In this document: in pieces, positions 1 to 4,586 of the stretch
How positions within the stretch are numbered: the stretch's first letter is position 1
Layout of the letters: each line of letters begins with the position of its first letter
Assembly (NCBI GenBank): GCA_964556665.1
Contig: CAZKXU010000120.1
Coordinates: forward strand, 1-7,501
Direction: 5' to 3'
Origin: CAZKXU01 sp964556665
Lineage (GTDB): Bacteria; Bdellovibrionota_C; UBA2361; CAZKXU01
DNA length: 7,501 bases
Translations under genes and position numbers: made by a program
The notes under the pieces: model-generated
What the model was told of the DNA's origin: nothing
Seen by the model: only the letters and a program-made list of their open reading frames with translations
Database searches by the model: none

Positions 1-28
1 TAACTTATTGATCCTTGGAGAAATTTTA

Positions 29-170
29 GACGAGACGTTATAAGAGCTTCTACCCTTACGAAGCCAAAAAGAGAAAGGTATAAAACTTTTATAACATCAG
101 TAATATCAACGAATTGAGTGATTTAAATTTAAGCTACTTGAAAATATCAACGTGTGTGAGAAAAGTTCAA
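29..170. repeat. Left arm of 142-bp inverted repeat
   Basis: This arm is the reverse complement of 1034-1175 with no gaps. I see three mismatches in 142 positions (42/1162, 137/1067 and 149/1055). Weaker pairing continues outward to about 19/1185. On the ORF side a diverged similarity continues, because both flanks carry two tandem TTCAA-containing units. I see no ORF inside the arm. The near identity implies recent duplication, gene conversion or selection on the repeat. The arm could be one copy of a MITE-like element whose other end lies left of the window. Confidence 0.95.
127..165 (+). repeat. Terminal repeat motif, copy 1
   Basis: This is the first of four copies of a roughly 36-39 bp motif containing GAAAATATCAACGTGTGTGA. 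It forms the inner end of the left arm and reads toward the membrane-protein ORF. The other copies lie at 1034-1077 (minus), 1186-1224 (minus) and 1366-1404 (plus). The motif resembles the terminal inverted repeat of a small non-autonomous element. No transposase for it is visible in the window. Confidence 0.8.
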
Positions 171-184
171 GTGGGTTCAAGTGG
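165..184. repeat. Two-copy tandem repeat of GTTCAAGTGG
   Basis: The 10-bp unit occurs twice head to tail (165-174 and 175-184) directly after repeat motif copy 1. The mirror position beyond copy 2 carries a similar doublet of CCTTTGAA (1023-1038). The most upstream possible GTG start of the membrane-protein ORF (181) lies inside the second unit, which makes that start doubtful. Confidence 0.9.
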
Positions 185-966
185 GTAGTACTTATAAAGT
201 GCTTCCTGAGACTAAGCTCTATGAAATGCTATTTTTTCAGACTATACTTAGAGCTTATATGATGTTTAGTAGTCCAAGGCAGTTAACGCCTCAACAACCT
301 CCTAAAGAACCTTTACCCATGAGTAAAGTTACAGCTTTAAGTCTATTACCAACTTTAGATCTCTCTGAGCACTCGATGTCTGGAAGGCAAGCGCTTGTAG
401 CACAGGAGAGTAAAGTGTCAGCAGAGCCTATGATTAGCTACCCTCAGTATCTGTCGTTATTTGCAGGGCTAGCGCTAGCATCCTCGGTTATTTTCCATCA
501 TGTAGAGACAACCTCACTCAAGCTTATTAAGTCTGCAAGATTTGCTACAGCTGGGGTAATGTTAGCTGCGCTTGGAGAGATGCTTTACTCCACAACTCAT
601 GGCTCGCCGCCTCCTCTGATAGCAACCTTCTGTATATCCGGGAAAGTGCTGTATTCAGCTTTCCCTGTCTTCTGTGCTATAGCACTCACCGATCTTATTA
701 AATCACATCCTCAGTCAAATGGCGTTGTTCTAAATAGAGTTGCAGACCACTATTCTCTGTTAAGCAGCGGTTTCTCTATTATGTCATTTGCAGCATTTTC
801 TATTGTTTCTCATTTAGCCCTTGCAGAAGCTCCAGCTATTGTCCAGTCCCCTATTTGGCTATTGTCTGTAATGACTGCTGCGTTGTCTTTCTTCTTTCAT
901 CGTGTAGCTCAAAAATACAAAGGGGGAGATCAAAGCTCTGCTAGTAGCCCAATCCAAAATCATTAA
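181..966 (+). CDS. Unrecognised multi-pass membrane protein
   Basis: I do not recognise this protein and assign it no function. The reading frame gives 261 residues from GTG 181. The first ~85 residues are polar and proline-rich. The rest has about four or five hydrophobic segments (roughly residues 89-107, 119-137, 150-171, 191-214 and 225-240), then a charged and serine-rich tail, so an inner-membrane location is likely. The start is uncertain. GTG 181 lies in a tandem repeat without a ribosome binding site. ATG 319 (MSKVTALS) is plausible but also lacks one. GTG 415 has AGGAGAG at 404-410, well spaced, and would give a 183-residue protein starting just before the first hydrophobic segment. 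The upstream frame is nevertheless open for 78 codons. The gene stands alone between the 142-bp inverted repeats, so it may be a passenger of a mobile or duplicated unit, or a fragment of an older gene. Confidence 0.6.
   Translation: MGSTYKVLPETKLYEMLFFQTILRAYMMFSSPRQLTPQQPPKEPLPMSKVTALSLLPTLDLSEHSMSGRQALVAQESKVSAEPMISYPQYLSLFAGLALASSVIFHHVETTSLKLIKSARFATAGVMLAALGEMLYSTTHGSPPPLIATFCISGKVLYSAFPVFCAIALTDLIKSHPQSNGVVLNRVADHYSLLSSGFSIMSFAAFSIVSHLALAEAPAIVQSPIWLLSVMTAALSFFFHRVAQKYKGGDQSSASSPIQNH
404..410 (+). promoter_or_regulatory. Candidate ribosome binding site before GTG 415
   Basis: AGGAGAG lies inside the long reading frame, with six bases between the AGGAG core (404-408) and the in-frame GTG at 415. 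It is the best Shine-Dalgarno match I see near any candidate start of this gene. It supports a shorter protein beginning at residue 79 of the longest frame. It could be a chance match within coding sequence. Confidence 0.35.
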
Positions 967-1022
967 AGTAGCACTAACTCTTAATCCTAGAAAAATCAGT
1001 TCAAATCTCTAGAATTAACTTC

Positions 1023-1038
1023 CCTTTGAACCTTTGAA
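1023..1038. repeat. Two-copy tandem repeat of CCTTTGAA
   Basis: The 8-bp unit occurs at 1023-1030 and 1031-1038, at the ORF-side edge of the right arm. It mirrors the GTTCAAGTGG doublet at 165-184 (reverse complement TTCAAAGG). The two flanks are therefore probably homologous but more diverged than the 142-bp core. Confidence 0.85.
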
Positions 1039-1077
1039 CTTTTCTCACACACGTAGATATTTTCAATTAGCTTAAAT
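1034..1077 (-). repeat. Terminal repeat motif, copy 2
   Basis: Minus-strand copy of the motif, differing from copy 1 at only two positions (1055 and 1067). Its TTTTCTCACACACG end faces the membrane-protein ORF, mirroring copy 1. It may be the left end of a MITE-like unit that extends right to copy 4 at 1404. Confidence 0.8.
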
Positions 1078-1175
1078 TTAAATCACTCAATTCGTTGATA
1101 TTACTGATGTTATAAAAGTTTTATACCTTTCTCTTTTTGGCTTCGTAAGGGTAGAAGCTCTCATAACGTCTCGTC
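1034..1175. repeat. Right arm of 142-bp inverted repeat
   Basis: This arm is the reverse complement of 29-170, with 139 of 142 positions matching and no gaps. It starts 67 bp after the stop codon of the membrane-protein ORF. It contains terminal motif copy 2 (1034-1077) at its ORF-facing end. Copy 3 of the motif starts only about 10 bp beyond its outer end, in the same orientation as copy 2. Recombination between the two arms would invert the 863 bp between them, including the whole ORF. Confidence 0.95.
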
Positions 1176-1185
1176 CAAATTTGCT

Positions 1186-1224
1186 TATTTTCTCACACAC
1201 GTTGATATTTTCAACTGACTTAAA
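1186..1224 (-). repeat. Terminal repeat motif, copy 3
   Basis: Minus-strand copy containing TTTTCTCACACACGTTGATA. It pairs as an inverted repeat with 1366-1404 (34 of 39 positions) and is a direct repeat of copy 2, offset by about 150 bp. With copy 4 it bounds a 219-bp unit that looks like a short non-autonomous element. Confidence 0.8.
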
Positions 1225-1365
1225 TCTACGGGCCGTAACTCTCAACATTAACTGAACAATCTTTCTCCATACAATCTTATTTCTAGTCTTTCACTCATCA
1301 CTGTCATTCGATTTTGATAGACTAGAGTAAAATACCGGCAAGTCTAAGGAGTTATATAGTTAAGT

Positions 1366-1404
1366 TTTAAGTCACTTAAAAATATCATCGTGTATGAGGA
1401 AATA
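1366..1404 (+). repeat. Terminal repeat motif, copy 4 (diverged)
   Basis: Plus-strand copy, inverted relative to copy 3, with five mismatches in 39 positions. It is the most diverged of the four and reads CATCGTGTATGAGGAAA where the others read CAACGTGTGTGAGAAAA. It runs directly into a 13-bp tandem doublet (1398-1423). Confidence 0.75.
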
Positions 1405-1423
1405 ATTTGGGGAAATAATTTGG
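1398..1423. repeat. Two-copy tandem repeat of GGAAATAATTTGG
   Basis: The 13-bp unit is present at 1398-1410 and 1411-1423. The first unit overlaps the outer end of terminal motif copy 4. This repeats the pattern at copies 1 and 2, where a short doublet also abuts the motif. Confidence 0.9.
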
Positions 1424-1539
1424 GCAACAATGCGAACAACAATAAATGTGACGGTTCAACTAAAATCTGGAGTCGCCCTCCTTTGTAACATATTGATTTA
1501 ACTTGATAACATGAAGTGAAATTGGAAACACCTACCTGA

Positions 1540-1555
1540 TTTTAACTAGTTAAAA
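1540..1555. repeat. Perfect 16-bp palindrome
   Basis: TTTTAACTAGTTAAAA is fully self-complementary. It lies about 185 bp before the ATPase gene in otherwise uninterpreted DNA. It could be a protein binding site or a chance palindrome in A+T-rich sequence. Nothing nearby assigns it to a gene. Confidence 0.6.
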
Positions 1556-1626
1556 AATAGGGTGGCTCTAGGGAGTTATCCAACATTGGGCAATCATAAT
1601 CTATTCAATGAATTGCAAAGTTGGGT

Positions 1627-1654
1627 GGCACCAGAAAATAGGCACCAGAAAATA
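1627..1654. repeat. Two-copy tandem repeat of GGCACCAGAAAATA
   Basis: The 14-bp unit is duplicated exactly (1627-1640 and 1641-1654), about 23 bp before the inverted repeat at the ATPase promoter. It differs in sequence from the other doublets, so it reflects a local duplication and not a dispersed element. Confidence 0.9.
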
Positions 1655-1677
1655 GCGACTCCTAGCTATTATAGGAA

Positions 1678-1741
1678 ATATCTGTTTACTATTAAGATAT
1701 TATCAGCTATAATTAGAAACATCTTAATAGTAAACAGATAT
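1678..1741. repeat. Perfect 21-bp inverted repeat at ATPase start
   Basis: Arms 1678-1698 and 1721-1741 are perfect reverse complements separated by 22 bp. The right arm includes the first two bases of the ATPase ATG (1740-1742). The loop contains TATAAT. The arrangement could be a dyad operator, a hairpin in any transcript entering from upstream, or the scar of a small insertion. A Rho-independent terminator is unlikely because the stem is A+T-rich and lacks a U-tract placed after it. Confidence 0.85.
1685..1713 (+). promoter_or_regulatory. Candidate sigma-70 promoter of the ATPase gene
   Basis: TTTACT (1685-1690) lies 17 bp before a consensus TATAAT (1708-1713). The -35 box falls in the left arm of the 21-bp inverted repeat and the -10 box in its loop. 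The expected start, near 1719-1721, would give a leader of only about 20 nt without a Shine-Dalgarno match. This would be near-leaderless translation with expression set by whatever binds the dyad. The prediction rests on sequence match alone. Confidence 0.4.
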
Positions 1742-2978
1742 GCAGAAATTACTTGAAATCATCGCCGAGCACAACGATCCAAAGCGAGACCTTGGATATA
1801 AGCGCCAAACCTATGCTGCAAAGTTATGGTCATTGAAGGCAAGCCCAGAGATTGTCTCTGTAGTCGGCATCAGACGTTGCGGTAAATCCACTCTTCTTCA
1901 ACAACTGCAACGTGATTTGCTTCAAGAGCTTGCCGATCCGTCTTATGCGCTATTTATAAATTTTGAGGATCCGCGCCTTGAAGAGATTGATACAGCCACT
2001 AAACTTTTAAATTTAATTAAAGCATATGAAAGCCAAAAGAGTAAAGCAGATCGACTTTATTTTTTTCTAGATGAGATCGATCGCGTTAAAGGGTGGGAGA
2101 AAGCATTAAATTTTTTTTATGAGCAAGGAGCAAAGATCAAATTTTTTATATCAGGCTCTAATTCTGAGATTTTTAGCGGCAAATTAGCAACAGTGCTAAG
2201 TGGCCGCTTTATTACACTACGAGTTTACCCATTAGATTTTAAAGAATTTCTCGTTTTTAGGCCAAACTTCGATTCACCGCTGGCTGCTTTAAAAGATTAT
2301 ATTGAATGGGGAGGCTTTCCACGGGTGGCTCTCGAAAATGATACTTATATTAGAACTCAAATTTTGCTTAGCTACTTTGAAACAATTTTAGAAAAAGATC
2401 TAATTATCCGTCATAAAATAAGAAAGACTAGAGAGCTTAAGGATCTGCTTAAATATATCTGTCTTAATCCAACCCGTCTGTTTTCATCATATAATTTGGC
2501 TGAAATCCTCAATATTCAAGATTCAACAATCAATCGTTATATCGACTATATGGAACAGGCTTTTATTGTTAAGCGCATATCTCTTTACAGTCCCTCAGTA
2601 AAGAAGCAGATTTATAACCCGGATAAGATACTGTTAGCTGATAATGGCCTAGCACGTATCGCCGGCTTTTCCGGTGGAGATAACTTTGGCATGTTACTCG
2701 AAAATGCCATAGGCATGGCGCTCCTGCGCAGATCCGGTAGGGAACTTTATTATTGGAAAAAAAATAGAGAAATTGATTTTGTTGAGCTGTTTGGATCAGA
2801 GTTAAATATATATAACGTAACTGCTAGTCTCGACGATGATCAGACCTATCTGCGAGAAATCAGCGCATTGGATGAAGGCCAACGGGAACATGCCAGCGCT
2901 AAAGCACACCTGCTTACGGTCTTTAATGAGCTAAAACGGGAAGATTCTAGAATTGAACTGATTACTAATTATTTATAG
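1740..2978 (+). CDS. AAA family P-loop ATPase, DUF4143 type
   Basis: The 412-residue protein has the layout of the large ATPase family that carries a C-terminal DUF4143 region, and its length is usual for that family. Walker A is GIRRCGKST (residues 43-51), Walker B is LYFFLDE (106-112), and the sensor-like FFISGSNS follows (135-142). A helical or winged-helix-like middle (about 235-290) comes next. The C-terminal segment has ENAIG (321-325) and YYWKKNREIDFVE (337-349), where the family shows a restriction-endonuclease-like fold. The usual EVK-type catalytic lysine is not evident there (NIYNVTAS), as in many members. The biological role of the family is poorly defined, and links to mobile DNA, transport or stress are unproven. 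ATG 1740 follows an in-frame TAA and is the only methionine before the Walker motifs, so the start is secure despite no visible ribosome binding site. The gene looks intact. Its only downstream neighbour on the strand is the transposase remnant. Confidence 0.88.
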   Translation: MQKLLEIIAEHNDPKRDLGYKRQTYAAKLWSLKASPEIVSVVGIRRCGKSTLLQQLQRDLLQELADPSYALFINFEDPRLEEIDTATKLLNLIKAYESQKSKADRLYFFLDEIDRVKGWEKALNFFYEQGAKIKFFISGSNSEIFSGKLATVLSGRFITLRVYPLDFKEFLVFRPNFDSPLAALKDYIEWGGFPRVALENDTYIRTQILLSYFETILEKDLIIRHKIRKTRELKDLLKYICLNPTRLFSSYNLAEILNIQDSTINRYIDYMEQAFIVKRISLYSPSVKKQIYNPDKILLADNGLARIAGFSGGDNFGMLLENAIGMALLRRSGRELYYWKKNREIDFVELFGSELNIYNVTASLDDDQTYLREISALDEGQREHASAKAHLLTVFNELKREDSRIELITNYL

Positions 2979-2988
2979 ATGATGGTGA

Positions 2989-4050
2989 CTACGGATTAGC
3001 TGTAAGAAACGGATCTGTCCAAGTTGCGCCGCTAAGCGTGCCATCATCTTTGCCGAAACACTAGAACACGAGATCCTCGCCCCGGTCGACAACCGCCACA
3101 TCGTCTGGAGCATCCCTAAGAGACTGCGCCCCTACTTTAAGTTCGACCGTAGAAATACGCAGCTTCTGTTCAAGGCCGCATGGGAGAGCCTGCGCTTCAT
3201 GCTCGAATCGGCTCTACCTGACAAAGGTGTCCCCGCTGCCGCCTTTGCTATTCAGACAAGCGGTGACTCATTGAACTTTAACCCCCATCTCCATTCTTTC
3301 GTCGCTGATGGAGTCTTCGATAAAGACAATACCTTTCATAAGCTTGGCTTTATTGACTGCGAAAAGCTTACCCTGCTCTTTGCTCATAAAGTCCTAGTCG
3401 CCATGCGTGACAAAGAGCTTATCCCTCAAGCCGTTGTCGATTCTATCCTCAAACAGAAGCATACCGGCTTTAACGTCTGGGCTGGCGAGATTATTAGACC
3501 AGACGACCAAGCTGCAAGATTATTCATCGCCAGATATATCGACCGTGGACCGGTCGCTAACTCAAAGATCAGCATCGACGGCGATACCGTCACTTACCTC
3601 ACCAAAGACGGGCTCATGCATGAATTCGACCAGCTCGAGTTCTTAGCCCGCATCACCCCGCATGTAGCTAGAAAATGGGAACAAACGGTTAGATATTTCG
3701 GTTACTACTCCTCCAAGTCGCGTGGCTTGCGTACAAAAGCAGCGCTTGCTGCTAACCCTCCGCTCTCTATCGACTCAGAGCCCCCACCTCCTAAGAAAAC
3801 AATCTCCCGTAAATGGCGGGAGCTAATCAAAAAAGTTTATGAGCTCGACCCCTTAGTTTGCCCTAAATGCGGACAGTTCCTCAAAATCAAGAAGCTTTAT
3901 GGCGCGGACGACCAGGCTGACATTAAGCTTATCTTGGCTGAGCTAGGAATCCCTGCCTTCAAAACTCCTCCGCCAATCACCTCTCCACCAACAGGAGTTA
4001 AGCTCGAACCGTTTCTCGATGACATACCAACTACTAACGACGATTTCTAG
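2989..4050 (+). pseudogene. 5'-truncated IS91-type transposase (HUH)
   Basis: The translation from about 2989 matches the IS91-type transposase layout from the N-terminal zinc cluster (CKKRICPSC at 3001-3027) onward. It continues with HIVWSIPKRLRPYF, then AIQTSGDSLNFNPHLHSF with the HUH motif at 3286-3294, then ARYIDRGPVANSK with the likely nucleophilic tyrosine at 3535-3537. Near the end it has YELDPLVCPKCG (CPKCG from 3859). Family members are single-strand transposases that use rolling-circle transfer. The first ~50-70 residues, including the start codon and the first half of the zinc cluster, are missing, and in-frame stops lie at 2980 and 2986. The methionine at 3199 is internal. The C-terminus appears complete. 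The segment is richer in G+C than its neighbours. It was probably truncated in a rearrangement that placed it right behind the ATPase gene, and it is unlikely to be active. Confidence 0.85.
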
Positions 4051-4054
4051 TTCA

Positions 4055-4068
4055 GGGACTTAAGTCCT
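4055..4068. repeat. Palindrome just after transposase stop
   Basis: GGACTTAAGTCC (4056-4067) is perfectly self-complementary, with a possible G-T pair outside it. It starts five bases after the transposase stop. A hairpin near the 3' end of the gene is expected of the origin end of IS91-type elements, and it could also help end transcription. No T-run follows, so a standard terminator is unlikely. Confidence 0.45.
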
Positions 4069-4133
4069 GCTCACTCCCGCACCCAAAGTGCCTCCAAATA
4101 CTAACTACTCCACATCTTCACCCTAAGATTCCT

Positions 4134-4147
4134 GCAACTACAGTTGC
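4134..4147. repeat. Short hairpin GCAACT-AC-AGTTGC
   Basis: Six-base arms (4134-4139 and 4142-4147) are separated by two bases, about 85 bp after the transposase stop. It is a second candidate for the terminal hairpin of the IS91-type element. I see no copy of it upstream of the transposase for comparison. Confidence 0.4.
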
Positions 4148-4541
4148 GATTATGACTACCTCCCCATACCACCATGGATCAAATGCCAGCGCTCAGCTCC
4201 AACTCGCTTATTTCACACCTCCTCCCATAATCCGAAGCGTTTTAATAGGCAGAACGGGAATGCGTTTTCCTAGCCAATCCCACGACTTAGACCAGCTGAA
4301 GGAGTTATTGAGCCCAAAATTACAGTTACAGATCGAAACCTTGTGCAGCTTATCGCTGCCTATAGAGTCTTTAATCAGAATGTAGAGCTTTCACTTTCTA
4401 TATAAAAACGTAATAAACCTTAAAGGTGGTGTTTTGGGTTGGGTTGATTCAATCGATCCTACTTTGCCAAAGTATTGATATTAACGATTATACTTTGAAA
4501 TAGTCCTTGATATATATTATTGCCATTAGTTGATTAATATA

Positions 4542-4555
4542 GTGGTAATTACCAC
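4542..4555. repeat. Perfect 14-bp palindrome after the trehalose gene
   Basis: GTGGTAATTACCAC lies about 30 bp past the stop of the minus-strand otsB-GH15 fusion. Read on the minus strand it is followed by an A/T-rich stretch (TATATTAAT), so it may be a weak terminator of the trehalose operon. It lacks a clean U-tract, so a protein binding site is equally possible. Confidence 0.4.
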
Positions 4556-4586
4556 AAGTGACTTACTTATTAAGAGCGCTGCATTA

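Larger units (their letters stand above)
967..1739. other. Repeat-rich region without a convincing gene
   Basis: This A+T-rich stretch holds the right 142-bp arm, three copies of the terminal motif, three short tandem doublets, a 16-bp palindrome and the left arm of the repeat before the ATPase gene. Between 1225 and 1365 there is a weak dyad, TCTAGTCT at 1282-1289 against AGACTAGA at 1319-1326. The only longer frame (GTG 1562 to 1756) has no ribosome binding site, runs through two repeats and overlaps the ATPase start, so I do not treat it as a gene. I see no tRNA or recognisable structured RNA. Confidence 0.75.
4051..4586. other. Convergent intergenic region, probable IS 3' flank
   Basis: This 536-bp gap lies between the transposase remnant (plus) and the trehalose gene (minus). 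Its first part probably includes the origin-side end of the IS91-type element, but I cannot place the boundary. The only plus-strand frame of note (4152-4385, 77 codons) has no ribosome binding site and no recognisable protein, so I leave it out as a gene. Small palindromes at 4055-4068, 4134-4147, 4460-4474 and 4542-4555 are the visible structure. The base composition turns A+T-rich after about 4390. Confidence 0.6.

Noticed and set aside
29..1654. CRISPR array or direct-repeat array
   Set aside because: The repeats occur only two to four times, mostly inverted, with uneven spacing, and no cas-like gene is present. The pattern fits MITE-like elements better.
1678..1741. Rho-independent terminator
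   Set aside because: The stem is long but A+T-rich, the loop is 22 bases, no T-run follows, and the right arm overlaps the start of a gene. A dyad operator or repeat scar fits better.
1562..1756. 64-codon plus-strand frame overlapping the ATPase start
   Set aside because: It starts at a GTG without a ribosome binding site, runs through a 14-bp tandem repeat and the 21-bp inverted repeat, and overlaps the well-supported ATPase start. The protein resembles nothing I know.
1740..2978. ATPase as a member of a toxin-antitoxin or defence system
   Set aside because: No partner gene lies beside it. The only neighbours are repeats and a transposase remnant, so the family alone does not support such a call.
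3407..3646. 79-codon plus-strand frame inside the transposase
   Set aside because: It is a shadow frame of the transposase coding sequence, serine- and threonine-rich with no motif, while the transposase frame carries the conserved HUH and tyrosine motifs.
4152..4385. 77-codon plus-strand frame after the transposase
   Set aside because: It has no ribosome binding site or recognisable domain and probably lies in the non-coding 3' flank of the IS91-type element. I could not exclude a small gene, but nothing supports one.
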